Positions 41,230-50,818 are shown, numbered from the stretch's first letter. The stretch: DNA of 64,000 nt from Microbacterium sp. zg-B185 (GCF_030246885.1 NZ_CP126739.1:1116001-1180000), one strand, 5' to 3'. Numbers and translations are program-made. The notes: generated by a model from the letters alone, not told the origin.

Positions 41230-43434
41230 CTATCGGACGGGGAAGTTGTCGCGGAAGAGACCCTCCGGGTCCAGCTGCTCCTTGAGTGTGAGCAGCCGTT
41301 CCAGAGTGGCGGGCGGGAACGCCCGCGCCACGATGTCGGGTCCGGTGCGTGACTCGAAGCTCAGGTAAAGGCCGTCGAAGCGCTCCTCCAGGCGGGTCCA
41401 CAGTTCGTCGAAGGAAGCCGAGCGACCGACGGCGGTCACCGAGTACCGGGCTCTGCGGTGCGCGTAGGCGGTCGCCTGTTCGGGGACATCGGCGATGGCT
41501 CCGCCGACGGGGCGGAGCTGGAACCACGGCGTGCTGCCGGACAGCACCAGCTCTGCCGCAACGGCAGCCGTCTCCGGACCGAGCTCATCGAGCAGACCGG
41601 AGCGGAAGCCCGGTTCACCTCGCCCATCGTGGGACGTGTCCGGGGCGTTGGTGATGACGTCGGCGTACGAACCCAGCTGCACGGACTGGTCCAGCAGCGG
41701 GGCGATCGTCAGGAACGGCTGCAGGCGCTCGATGATCACGGAGGTGTCCTCCGAGTCGATCACGCCGTACAGCCGGGCAACCGGCGCGGTCGCGGGGCGC
41801 GCTGCGCCGGCGATGAGGAAGAGCGTCGTATCCCGGGGGGCGTCCTCTGTCGCGTGGGCGTAGCGGTGAAGCAAGGATGCCGCATCGGAGGCGTCGAAGA
41901 CCAGCTGAACCCACGCCACCTTTCCGATGGGCGTAGCTCGGAACTCGAAGGAGACGACGATCCCGACGTTGGCGCCGGCTCCGCGCACGGCCCAGAACAG
42001 CTCGGGGTTCTGGTCCGCGGAGGCGCGCACGAGTGCGCCGTCGGCGAGGACCACCTCGGCGGCGACCAGCTGGTCGATGGTCAAGCCGTGTTCTCGGCCG
42101 AGGAATCCGATCCCCCCGGCGGTGGCGAGGCCGCCGACGCCGACGCCGCCGTAGTCGCCGCTGGTGATCGCCCACCCGTGCGGCTCCAGCGCACGCGCGA
42201 CGTCCTGCCAGCGAGCTCCCGGACCCACGCGCACTAACCGGCGGGCTTCGTCCAGGACCTCGATCTCCCGCAGCCCGGCGAGGTCTATGACGATTCCTCC
42301 GTCGTTCGTGCTGCGACCGCTGACGCCGTGCCCGCCGCTGCGGATGCCGAGCGGCAGATGCCGGTGAGCGCGGGCGAACGCCACGGCATCCTGCACTCCC
42401 GCGGTGTCATCGGGGCGGAAGACGATTCCGGGGGCGCCGCCGCGCAGGTAGGTGGACCGCACGGCGCGGTAGGCGAAGTCACCCGGCTCGATCGTCTTGC
42501 CTCTCAGGGAGGCGGGGACCTCGTCATAGGAGATGCCCTCGCGCCGTGCTGCGAGCGCGCGTGTCGATCGTCCCGGCGCGACCGTGCCCCGCCGAACTCG
42601 TTCTGCTTCGATGAGTCCGCGCACCGTCGGTATCGTCTCCTGCGCGAAGTGGGTCAGTGCGTTCGGGTCGTCGGTGGCCACGATGAATGTGGAGAATCCG
42701 TGGGTCAGGGCGAGATCCGCCAGCTGGCCCGAGTCAGTGCTGGAGGGGACGTTCAGCAGGCGTCGCACCTCCGCGGGGTTGCGCCCGGCCCCGCGCGCGG
42801 CGTCATCGATCCGCTCGTGCTGAGCGCCGATCTCGGCCGGCTGAAGGTAGCCCAGGCTCGGCAGCCAGCCGTCGGCCTTGCGTCCGGTCAAGCGCAGCAT
42901 CCTCGGCTTGAGCGCACCGATCCAGATCGGTATCTCGTGCGCGGGGGAGGGTCCCCGCTTCGCGCCCCCCAGCGGGTAGCGCTCACCGCTGGGCAGCGGC
43001 CCGCGCTGGTCGGGATTCCAGATGCCTCGGATGAGATCGATCGCCTCCTCCAACGCCTCGACAGCCTGCCCGGGGGTCAGCCGTGGCACACCCATCGCCT
43101 CGATCGCATCCCAGAAGGCCCCCGCCCCCAGGCCCAGCTCGAACCGGCCGCCCGAGAGCAGGTCCAGAGACGCCGCCGCCCGCGCGACCACAGCGGGGGG
43201 TCGCAAGGGAAGATTCAGCACGTTCGGGGCGAGACGGATCGTCGATGTCGCCGCCGCGGTGTAGGACAGCAGAGTCCACGTGTCCAGGAAGCGCGGCTGA
43301 TAGGGGTGGTCCTGGAACGTCACGAGATCGAATCCGAGCTGCTCACTCAGCTGAGCCAACGCCACCGGCGCCTGCGGCTGGGCGTTGGTCGGCGTGATGA
43401 AGACTCCGAACTCTACTGCGTGACCGTAATCCAT
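41230..43434 (-). CDS. Fusion of LLM (luciferase-like) flavoprotein and BBE-type FAD-linked oxidase
   Basis: A 734-residue two-enzyme fusion from ATG 43434 (AGGAG eight bases upstream). Residues 1-285 are a bacterial luciferase-like monooxygenase domain (EFGVFITPTNAQP, FDLVTFQDHPYQPRFLDTW, SGGRFELGLGAGAFWDAI, IGALKPRMLRLTGRKADGWLPS), the kind that often uses F420 or FMN. Residues about 325-734 are a PCMH/berberine-bridge FAD oxidase; His369 in SGGHGVSGRS would carry 8-alpha FAD, but the Cys for the second bond is a Gly (YGGVGVGG). A linked two-flavin oxidation is inferred. Its promoter carries the MerR-type box at 43485-43515. Length is about the sum of both families. Confidence 0.87.
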   Translation of the reverse strand: MDYGHAVEFGVFITPTNAQPQAPVALAQLSEQLGFDLVTFQDHPYQPRFLDTWTLLSYTAAATSTIRLAPNVLNLPLRPPAVVARAAASLDLLSGGRFELGLGAGAFWDAIEAMGVPRLTPGQAVEALEEAIDLIRGIWNPDQRGPLPSGERYPLGGAKRGPSPAHEIPIWIGALKPRMLRLTGRKADGWLPSLGYLQPAEIGAQHERIDDAARGAGRNPAEVRRLLNVPSSTDSGQLADLALTHGFSTFIVATDDPNALTHFAQETIPTVRGLIEAERVRRGTVAPGRSTRALAARREGISYDEVPASLRGKTIEPGDFAYRAVRSTYLRGGAPGIVFRPDDTAGVQDAVAFARAHRHLPLGIRSGGHGVSGRSTNDGGIVIDLAGLREIEVLDEARRLVRVGPGARWQDVARALEPHGWAITSGDYGGVGVGGLATAGGIGFLGREHGLTIDQLVAAEVVLADGALVRASADQNPELFWAVRGAGANVGIVVSFEFRATPIGKVAWVQLVFDASDAASLLHRYAHATEDAPRDTTLFLIAGAARPATAPVARLYGVIDSEDTSVIIERLQPFLTIAPLLDQSVQLGSYADVITNAPDTSHDGRGEPGFRSGLLDELGPETAAVAAELVLSGSTPWFQLRPVGGAIADVPEQATAYAHRRARYSVTAVGRSASFDELWTRLEERFDGLYLSFESRTGPDIVARAFPPATLERLLTLKEQLDPEGLFRDNFPVR

Positions 43435-43484
43435 GTCGTCGGGCTCCTTGGTTGGTCGTCGTGGCCCGGCTGCCAGGCGACGCC

Positions 43485-43515
43485 AGTTGACACCATGTTG
43501 TCGGCACACGGTCAA
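43485..43515 (-). promoter_or_regulatory. MerR-type promoter/operator upstream of LLM-FAD fusion
   Basis: On the minus strand TTGACC (43515-43510), 19 bases, TCAACT (43490-43485). The palindrome ACCGTGT-N7-ACATGGT (6 of 7 pairs) overlaps the -35 hexamer. It lies 50 bases before the ATG at 43434 and points away from the similar site at 43553-43583. Confidence 0.75.
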
Positions 43516-43552
43516 GTTCGCCGGGGTTTCTGGCGGATGAGGAAGGCAGCCG

Positions 43553-43583
43553 TTGACCCTGTGGCGGCAACAGGGTGTCGACT
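43553..43583 (+). promoter_or_regulatory. MerR-type promoter/operator upstream of small ORF and MerR-A
   Basis: TTGACC (43553-43558), 19 bases, TCGACT (43578-43583), with a perfect 7-bp palindrome ACCCTGT-N7-ACAGGGT. It is 46 bases before the ATG of the 52-aa ORF (43630), not of MerR-A itself, which shows that the leader ORF belongs to this transcript. Confidence 0.75.
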
Positions 43584-43629
43584 GTACGGATGCAGGTGCT
43601 GCCAGTAGCGCAGTCCGCGAGGAGGACGG

Positions 43630-43788
43630 ATGGCTCGAGCGACCGCTCACCGCCGACGGCACGACGTCTCCCCGGTCGATCCGGAATGGATGGTCCGCGA
43701 AGCCGGCGATCGCGGCCGGGTTACCGTTGTCCGCGAAGCGTGGGCCGTGAGCCCGGAAAGGACATGGGATGCCGTGGAGCACGCGTGA
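43630..43788 (+). CDS. 52-aa leader ORF overlapping MerR-A
   Basis: ATG 43630 has a near-perfect GAGGAGG four bases upstream and encodes MARATAHRRRHDVSPVDPEW, then MVREAGDRGRVTVVREAWAV and SPERTWDAVEHA, ending TGA 43788, 20 bases inside the MerR-A gene. Its distance from the MerR-type promoter (46 bp) equals that of the other genes with this promoter. It may be a real small protein or a leader that couples translation of MerR-A. No family recognised; the charged sequence has no membrane span. Confidence 0.6.
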   Translation: MARATAHRRRHDVSPVDPEWMVREAGDRGRVTVVREAWAVSPERTWDAVEHA

Positions 43789-44524
43789 GCTGGCCGAAAT
43801 GGCCAGTACGACGGTGAACACCATCCGTCACTACCACCGGATAGGACTGCTGGAGGAGCCCGAACGCCGGTACAACGGATACAAGCAGTACGGGGTGCGC
43901 CACCTGGTGAGTCTGCTGCGCATCCGACGTCTCGCAGAACTGGGCGTGCCGTTGTCTCAGATGCCGGATCTCAGCGTCGGAGTGGACGGCGCTCCCGATG
44001 CGCTGCGCGCCCTCGATGCCGAACTCCAGATGAGTATCGCCCGCCTGCAGAGCGCTCGTGCGGACATCGCAGAGATCCTCCACCACGGGGCACCCGCAGA
44101 TGGCCCGGCCGGATTCGAGTCGGTCGCTTCTCGGCTTTCGGAACGTGACCGCTCGGTGATCCACATCTACAGCCAGTTCTACGACGAAGGCGCGCTGGCC
44201 GACGTTCGCAGGATGGCGGCGGATACCACCGATGACACCAGCGCCGAGATCGACCGGTTGCCGGCCGATGCGGATGAACGTGCCAGGCAGGATCTGGCCG
44301 AGAGGCTGGCGAAGAGTCTCGCGCAGAACATCATCGACTACCCGTGGTTGAGCGACCCGTCCGCGCACCTGTCCCGGAAAGGAAAGGTCAACGCGAGGAC
44401 GTTCGTGGATGCCATGGCTGAGCTGTACAATCCCGCGCAGCTGGATGTGATGCTGCGCGCGCACGCCATCGCCGACGAGCGGGTGCGCGCCATGCGAAAC
44501 CCGAGTGGTCCCGTCGGTCCGTAG
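43769..44524 (+). CDS. MerR-family regulator (MerR-A)
   Basis: A 251-residue regulator: STRELAEMASTTVNTIRHYHRIGLLEEPERRYNGYKQYGVRHL is the MerR winged-helix HTH, followed by a coiled-coil dimer helix (ELQMSIARLQSARADIAEIL) and a C-terminal all-helical ligand domain of about 140 residues. Nearly the same HTH is present in MerR-B at 48183-48977, so both probably recognise the same TTGACC-N19-TCnACT box. It likely activates itself and the esterase, LLM-FAD and hydrolase genes when an inducer binds. Confidence 0.92.
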   Translation: MPWSTRELAEMASTTVNTIRHYHRIGLLEEPERRYNGYKQYGVRHLVSLLRIRRLAELGVPLSQMPDLSVGVDGAPDALRALDAELQMSIARLQSARADIAEILHHGAPADGPAGFESVASRLSERDRSVIHIYSQFYDEGALADVRRMAADTTDDTSAEIDRLPADADERARQDLAERLAKSLAQNIIDYPWLSDPSAHLSRKGKVNARTFVDAMAELYNPAQLDVMLRAHAIADERVRAMRNPSGPVGP

Positions 44525-44640
44525 ACACAGCGGGTTCGTCGCGGTGAGCCATGCCCGGCGAACGAGAATCGTTGTCGAACGCGAGCCTCTTTCGTTGCAT
44601 GCGTACATTTCCATTAATCCGGAAAGCATCGTCGCGCATT

Positions 44641-44695
44641 CATTCGGATACTGTGTGGTAGGCACATGGGAATGTGTCATTCCCGATCCGGAATG
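44641..44695 (+). promoter_or_regulatory. AT-richer region with palindrome upstream of LuxR gene
   Basis: GGAATG-TGT-CATTCC (44669-44683, perfect 6-bp arms) is followed by another GGAATG (44690-44695). The preceding 60 bp are clearly richer in A and T than the surroundings and contain GATACT at 44647-44652, a possible -10. This is the likely control region of the LuxR gene that starts at 44738. Confidence 0.5.
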
Positions 44696-44737
44696 AAAAC
44701 GCAGTCACAACTCGCCTGACGTCGATGGAGGATTCCG

Positions 44738-47476
44738 GTGCATCTGTTCGGCCGACAGATGGAACGCGACACTCTCGAGCGCATCCTCGCTGACGCGCAC
44801 GCCGGCCGGAGCAGCGCCGTGTTCGCCCGGGGCGAGGCGGGGATCGGTAAGACGGCCCTTCTGGATTTTGCGCGTTCCATCGCCGAACAATCGGGTTTCC
44901 GGATCGTGCGGGTGATCGGCATGGAGTCGGAAAGGCAGTTCGCATATGCGGCGCTGCATCAATTGTGTGCGCCTCTTCTGCAGTACGACTCCGAGTTGAC
45001 CGAGCCCCAGCGCGATGCGCTCGCCGTCGCCTTCGGAGGCAAAACGGGGCCTCGGCCGGACAGGTTCCTGGTCGGTCTGGCTGTGCTGAATCTGCTGGCG
45101 GAAAGCGCTGAGAAACAGCCGCTGCTCTGTCTTGTCGATGATGCGCAATGGCTGGATCGCGCATCGGCCGAGGTCATCGCCTTCGCGGCACGGCGAGTGG
45201 CGGCCGAACGACTGGCGTTCCTCATCGCCGGCCGCGATTCTGAGGACAGCGAGTCTGCGGTCTTTTCCGGTATTTCGGTCATGCCACTTGCCGGGCTCCG
45301 CGACACCGACGCGCGGGCGCTGCTTGCGGCTGAGGTCCGCACCCCCATTGACGACGTCGTACGGGACCGGGTCGTCGCGGAAGCGCATGGCAACCCCTTG
45401 GCCCTGCTGGAGCTGCCACGAAACGTCCGACCGACGATCCTGGCAAGCGGGTTCGATATACCCGATCGACACAGCGTCGCGCACCGCCTCGAAGAGGGCT
45501 TCCTGCAGCGGATGAGCGCACTCCCTTCCGATGCGCAACGCTTGCTCCTGCTCGCCGCGGCCGAGCCTACCGGCGACGCGACGCTGCTGTTCGAGGCCGG
45601 GTCCTACCTCGGAATCGAGCCCTCCGCCGTCTCCGCGGCGGAGGTTTCCGGGCTGCTCGCCATCGACTCGGTGGTGCGGTTCCGGCATCCTCTGGTCAGA
45701 TCAGCGATCTACGGCGCTGCGGCCCCGTCGGAACGTCGTCGTGCGCATGAAGCGCTGGCTGCCGCCACCGACGCGGGCATCGATCCCGATCGACGGGCGT
45801 GGCATCAGGGGCAGGCCGTCCCCGGCAACGACGAAAACATCGCCATCGAGCTGGAGCGCGCCGGCGATCGAGCGCTCCTGCGCGGCGGCATGGCGGCTGC
45901 GGCGGCGTTCTTCCAGCGGGCGACGGAGATCACTCCGGACCCGGCCGTGCGCATTCAACGCGCCATGACCGCCGCGCAGGCGAAATACGAGGCAGGCGCC
46001 GCAGATGAAGCATTGAGCCTGCTCGCGCTTGCGGCACAGGGACCCCTGGAGCCCTTGCAGTCCGCGCGCCTCACGCTGTTCAGAGCGCATATCAGTTTCT
46101 ATCTCGCACGCAGCGACGACGTGCCCGCCCAATTCCTGGCAGCCGCGCGCGCACTGGCGCCGCTGGACCGCGCCCTGTCTCGAGAGACCTTTCTGTTCGC
46201 CCTCAATGCATCCATCAACTCCGGTGCCGATGCCGGCGATGTGCGGAACGTCGCAGAGGCAGCCCGAGCCGCGCCCCGCCCGCCCGATCCACCACGGCCC
46301 CTGGACGTCCTGCTCGACGGGCTCGTGAAGACGTGCACGCAGGGCTACGCCGCCGGCGTTGGCGAGCTGCGAGAATCGCTCATGCTGTTGCGTGACGAGC
46401 AGCTCGAGCGAGACATCGCCGGCGAGTCGGACAGCGATCGCTGGCTCTGGCTCGCCAGCCGCACGGCTGTCGCGCTCTTCGAGGACGATCTGATGCGGGA
46501 CCTGGCCGTCCGCAGCGTCGCGATCGCCCGCAGGACGGGGGCGGTGGCCACCCTGCATGCTGCCCTGATCACTCATTCGGTGGCCCTCGTGCTGAGCGGC
46601 GAGTTCAGCCGCGCAGCGGAACTCCTGGATGAGAGCGGAGCGATCGCCCGGGCCACGGGGGCTGTGCCGTTGCCCCACGGGGCTCTCATCCTCGCTTCCT
46701 GGCGAGGCCGGGAAGCAGAGACCACCGACCTATGCGACAGCGCCGCCCGGTCCGGGGGGAGAGCCAGCGGAGCCGACAATATGGCGCAGTATGCGCTCGC
46801 GGTCCTGCACAACGCGACAGGAAACTTCGAGTCCGCGCTGGTGGCGGCTCTGCGCGCCGCGGAGTCCGATGAATTCGCTGTGGTGGGCCTTGCGCTGCCC
46901 GAGTTGGTCGAAGCGGCCTCGCGTGCCGGCCGGTCGGAGCAGGCGCGAGCAGCGTATGAACAACTGGCCGGGCGAGCCCACGCAAGCAGCACCGAGTGGG
47001 CGCTGGGTGTGGCTGCCCGTTCACAGGCTCTGATCACACCCGGTGAGGACGCCGAGGACCACTACCGCGAGTCGCTCGACCGGCTGACCGGGTCCCGCGT
47101 CATCGGTCACCTCGGGCGCGCTCACCTCGTCTACGGTGAATGGCTCCGGCGCGAAGGTCGTCGCCGCGAAGCCCGGGAACAGCTGCGCACGGCACACGCC
47201 ATGCTCACAGACATCGGAGCGATGGGTTTCGCCGACCGCGCCGCCAAGGAATTGCGCGCCACCGGCGAGCACCCTCGTGCTCGAAGCTCGCGGCCGGGCG
47301 TGGTGCTCACAGAGCACGAGCTGCACATCGCGCGCCTCGTGGCAACGGGCGCCACCTCACGCGAAGTCGCCGAGACGCTGTTCCTCAGTCCGCGGACGAT
47401 CGAGGCGCATCTGCGGACCATCTTCCGCAAGCTGGGCGTCACGTCCCGCCGCCAACTCAAGGAGCTTCACCTCTGA
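44738..47476 (+). CDS. Large LuxR-family ATPase regulator (LAL type)
   Basis: A complete 912-residue protein, close paralogue of the partial gene at 1-1527. Walker A (GEAGIGKTAL) is at about residue 32-41, Walker B LLCLVDDAQWLDRAS at about 129. A helical TPR region follows. The C-terminal 60 residues are the LuxR HTH: LTEHELHIARLVATGATSRE, then LSPRTIEAHLRTIFRKLGVTSRRQL. No MerR-type box is found before it. Its 3' end overlaps the convergent oxidoreductase gene by 10 bp. It may be the second-tier activator of the island. Confidence 0.93.
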   Translation: MHLFGRQMERDTLERILADAHAGRSSAVFARGEAGIGKTALLDFARSIAEQSGFRIVRVIGMESERQFAYAALHQLCAPLLQYDSELTEPQRDALAVAFGGKTGPRPDRFLVGLAVLNLLAESAEKQPLLCLVDDAQWLDRASAEVIAFAARRVAAERLAFLIAGRDSEDSESAVFSGISVMPLAGLRDTDARALLAAEVRTPIDDVVRDRVVAEAHGNPLALLELPRNVRPTILASGFDIPDRHSVAHRLEEGFLQRMSALPSDAQRLLLLAAAEPTGDATLLFEAGSYLGIEPSAVSAAEVSGLLAIDSVVRFRHPLVRSAIYGAAAPSERRRAHEALAAATDAGIDPDRRAWHQGQAVPGNDENIAIELERAGDRALLRGGMAAAAAFFQRATEITPDPAVRIQRAMTAAQAKYEAGAADEALSLLALAAQGPLEPLQSARLTLFRAHISFYLARSDDVPAQFLAAARALAPLDRALSRETFLFALNASINSGADAGDVRNVAEAARAAPRPPDPPRPLDVLLDGLVKTCTQGYAAGVGELRESLMLLRDEQLERDIAGESDSDRWLWLASRTAVALFEDDLMRDLAVRSVAIARRTGAVATLHAALITHSVALVLSGEFSRAAELLDESGAIARATGAVPLPHGALILASWRGREAETTDLCDSAARSGGRASGADNMAQYALAVLHNATGNFESALVAALRAAESDEFAVVGLALPELVEAASRAGRSEQARAAYEQLAGRAHASSTEWALGVAARSQALITPGEDAEDHYRESLDRLTGSRVIGHLGRAHLVYGEWLRREGRRREAREQLRTAHAMLTDIGAMGFADRAAKELRATGEHPRARSSRPGVVLTEHELHIARLVATGATSREVAETLFLSPRTIEAHLRTIFRKLGVTSRRQLKELHL

Positions 47477-48186
47477 CCCGCCGCATCACCATCGCGGTCG
47501 GACTCCTCAGGTCGATTCCCACGCTGAGAGACACACCAGGCAAGATTCGCGCGAACGGCCTTGTCGATCGGCGTCAACCCCTGGTTCAGCTCCAGGAGCT
47601 GCCGCCGTATCCGAGGCTCGTGGAGGAGCTCTGCCAGCGTGGCCGCGACATCCTCACGCGAGATCTCATCATTCGGCTGTGCGGGACCGAGGGCCACTGT
47701 TCCGGTCCCGGCGCGATCGAGCAGCAGCGACGGCCGCAGGATCAGCCAGTCGAGATCGCTCAGGGTGACGGTCACGTCGACGAGCTTCTTCACGGCGAAG
47801 TAGAACTCGACGTCACTGTCTTGGCGCTGCCCGCGCGCGGCTTCGGGAAGCACAGAGAGCAGAGCGAAGCGACCGACGCCCGCGAGTCGTGTCGCTTCGA
47901 GGGCTTTCTCGACACCTTCGCCGTCCACCGCCGCCGTGATCCGTCGAGCACCGCCATTTGATCCGGCCGTGTACACGACGACATCGCATCCGCTGAGCAT
48001 GGGCGAGAGGGACTCGGCGTCCAGCTCGGTCAGCTCACCGACGAAAGTCTCGACCCCGCGCATGGAGAGATCGGTTCTCTGCTCCTCACGCCGAACGAGG
48101 CCGACGACCTCATCGCCTCGATCAGCCAAGTTCCGGGCGAGGAGCTTTCCGACAGCACCACTGACTCCGAAGATGAACACCTTCAC
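47467..48186 (-). CDS. NAD(P)-binding oxidoreductase (SDR/NmrA-like)
   Basis: A 239-residue protein from GTG 48186: KVFIFGVSGAVGKLLARNLADRGDEVVGLVRREEQ is a glycine-rich nucleotide-binding start (G-x-S-G-x-V-G), then VVVYTAGSNGG and LDWLILRPSLLLDRAGTGTVALGP, typical of atypical SDR proteins of the NmrA-like/SDR_a5 group, which often bind NAD(P) without a classical YxxxK centre. GTG overlaps the MerR-B stop by four bases. Redox sensing or small-molecule reduction are both possible. It converges with the LuxR gene. Confidence 0.87.
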   Translation of the reverse strand: MKVFIFGVSGAVGKLLARNLADRGDEVVGLVRREEQRTDLSMRGVETFVGELTELDAESLSPMLSGCDVVVYTAGSNGGARRITAAVDGEGVEKALEATRLAGVGRFALLSVLPEAARGQRQDSDVEFYFAVKKLVDVTVTLSDLDWLILRPSLLLDRAGTGTVALGPAQPNDEISREDVAATLAELLHEPRIRRQLLELNQGLTPIDKAVRANLAWCVSQRGNRPEESDRDGDAAGQR

Positions 48187-48977
48187 GAGAGAGCGGCTCC
48201 GATCGAGTCGCGATCCCCCGTCGCCGTGCGTGCGGTCTCTGCCGACCCGGCTCGCAGCGAGTCTTGAGCCAGCGTGCCGGCGCGGAAGAGGACGTCGAGT
48301 TGTGCCGAGTTGTACAGCGCTGCGACCGCCTCGATGACGGTGTTCTGCGCGACGTGCTTGCTCTTGGACAGATGGCGGGACGGGTCCTTCAGCCACGGGT
48401 AGTCGATGAGGTTCCGCGCGAGTGTGGGAGCGAGCTGTTCTGCCAGGCATCGCCGGGTCTCCTCGTCCGCGTCCGGCGCGAGCGCATTGATCTGATTCCC
48501 GATCGCGCCCTCATCGGCATCCACTTCGACCATGCGCCGCAGGTCTGCCATCGCATCCGCGTCATAGAGCTGCGTGTAGATGTGGATGATCGCATTGTCC
48601 GACTGGGACAATCGGGACGCAACCGACGCGAAGCCCGCCGGTGCGTCTGCCGGAGCATTGTCGCGAAGTATCGTGGCGATATCGGCACGTGCGCGCTGCA
48701 GACGCTCGACCTTCATCTCGAGTTCGGCGTCCACCGCCCACAGCTCCTCCGGTGTGCTCTCACCCCCCGCGCAGACCCGCCGGATCCGAGCCAGCGGCAT
48801 GCTCAAGTCCGCGAGACGCCGGATCCGCAAGAGCCGCACAAGATCTTGTACCCCGTACTGCTTGTACCCGTTGTACCGGCGTCCGGGCTCGTCGAGCAGG
48901 CCGAGCCGGTGGTAGTGGCGAACCGTGTTGACGGTCGTGCCGGCGAGGTCTGCCAATTCGCGTGTGCTCCACGTCAT
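48183..48977 (-). CDS. MerR-family regulator (MerR-B)
   Basis: A 264-residue regulator: STRELADLAGTTVNTVRHYHRLGLLDEPGRRYNGYKQYGVQDL is almost the same as MerR-A, while the C-terminal ligand part has diverged (for example HIYTQLYDADAMADLRRMVEV versus HIYSQFYDEGALADVRRMA). Start is one base after the stop of the upstream 83-aa gene (TGA-A-ATG) with GGAGGAAG before it, so translation is coupled. Downstream oxidoreductase overlaps by four bases. Two paralogous MerR proteins of matching DNA-binding domains could bind the same boxes in response to different ligands. Confidence 0.92.
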   Translation of the reverse strand: MTWSTRELADLAGTTVNTVRHYHRLGLLDEPGRRYNGYKQYGVQDLVRLLRIRRLADLSMPLARIRRVCAGGESTPEELWAVDAELEMKVERLQRARADIATILRDNAPADAPAGFASVASRLSQSDNAIIHIYTQLYDADAMADLRRMVEVDADEGAIGNQINALAPDADEETRRCLAEQLAPTLARNLIDYPWLKDPSRHLSKSKHVAQNTVIEAVAALYNSAQLDVLFRAGTLAQDSLRAGSAETARTATGDRDSIGAALS

Positions 48978-48978
48978 T

Positions 48979-49230
48979 TCAGCTTCCTCCGGACCGCACG
49001 GGAGGCATTCCGGCCACGCCGCGCGCGCGGCCGTCGCTCAGAACGGATCGTTGTGCGTGGTTCACGCTCAAGAGGATTCCACCCAGCACCGCGGCCAGGC
49101 TCACGCCGGCTGTGTACCGCGTTTCGTGGTCGCCCGTTGTGGCCGGAGGGCGGGCCGAAGGCGATTCGCTCGCGGCGAGCGGTGAGGGGGTGGCGCTGCC
49201 GGACTGGGCCCGGGTGGATTGTTCGATCAT
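48979..49230 (-). CDS. 83-aa small protein upstream of MerR-B
   Basis: From ATG 49230 (AAAGGAAA ribosome site): MIEQSTRAQSGSATPSPLAA, SESPSARPPATTGDHETR, then a hydrophobic span YTAGVSLAAVLGGILLSV and a polar end. A single membrane helix is likely. Its stop is one base before the MerR-B start, and the SD for MerR-B lies inside this gene. No family recognised. The parallel with the leader ORF before MerR-A is striking, although the two small proteins are not alike in sequence. Confidence 0.6.
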   Translation of the reverse strand: MIEQSTRAQSGSATPSPLAASESPSARPPATTGDHETRYTAGVSLAAVLGGILLSVNHAQRSVLSDGRARGVAGMPPVRSGGS

Positions 49231-49280
49231 CGGTGGTTTCCTTTCTGGTGCGGTCCGCCGGTGTCGGGACGAGTTGTTCA

Positions 49281-49303
49281 CCTGTCGGGCGGACGGTGAC
49301 AGG
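49281..49303. promoter_or_regulatory. Inverted repeat upstream of MerR-B operon
   Basis: CCTGTC (49281-49286) and GACAGG (49298-49303) form perfect 6-bp arms around 11 bases, 50 bp before the small ORF start. It is not the same as the shared MerR-type box (no TTGACC, spacing differs), so a separate or diverged control site. Confidence 0.4.
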
Positions 49304-49508
49304 AGCGCTGAGCGTCCTGTCCGGGCTTGGAGCGCTCGGTGTTCGGCGCTTGTCGAGTGGTGCTCCGCCAGCATCACAGCGCGGGCGGAGCACTCGCGTC
49401 GGTGGAAGTCACGTAAGTGCCACCAGGGACTACCGTGCGCACGTGGACGCCGACGAACGGGCTCGGAAGAGATCCGCGGTCCGTGGCCGGCGTGATCCGC
49501 GAGAGGCC

Positions 49509-50429
<921 letters not shown>

Positions 50430-50487
50430 TCCGCGGGGAAGAGGACCGTCCCCGCGATGTCACCGCTCAGCGCAACTGCCCAGGGCC

Positions 50488-50649
50488 GTCGTCACCCGGA
50501 CCGGCCCCATTCACGGCGCGCGGGACCTGGTCACCTACAGCTGGAACCTCGGGCCCGAAGGCGGGACCGCCATCATCACCGTTCGCGATGTGCTCATCAT
50601 CGATGGCAGCACCGTCACCTCCGTCTACGTGCTCCTCGACGCACGCTGA
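50488..50649 (+). pseudogene. SnoaL/NTF2-like protein, C-terminal remnant
   Basis: The last 54 codons (VVTRTGPIHGARDLVTYSWNLGPEGG, then VRDVLIIDGSTVTSVYVLLDAR) look like the end of a SnoaL-like polyketide-cyclase-fold protein. No start or N-terminal half is present; the sequence before it is the end of the frameshifted hydrolase. It is a fragment without its own promoter. Confidence 0.6.
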
Positions 50650-50783
50650 CGCCGCGCGGCGGGTCCAACAGTGTTCGAGCTCACGCAGAACAGGAACCGG
50701 CACTGAGCGAACCGCGCCAGTGGAATGCGACCACACCTTTCGTCGGTCGCCCACTCGCGGCCGGAACAGACCGAGAACTCCGC

Positions 50784-50818
50784 TTAGGTACCTAGACGTG
50801 TACGTACACGGAGGTGTA
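50784..50818 (+). promoter_or_regulatory. Palindromic operator of the ArsR-SRPBCC operon
   Basis: TAGGTACCTA (50785-50794) is followed by the 14-bp perfect palindrome CGTGTACGTACACG (50797-50810) and another GGTGTACG half-site, ending 12 bp before the ArsR start. These are probable ArsR binding sites covering the promoter. Confidence 0.65.

Noticed and set aside
49272..49302. Possible fifth MerR-type box upstream of the MerR-B operon
   Set aside because: On the minus strand the best alignment gives CTGTCA and ACAACT with only about half of positions matching and no shared palindrome; kept only as a separate inverted repeat.
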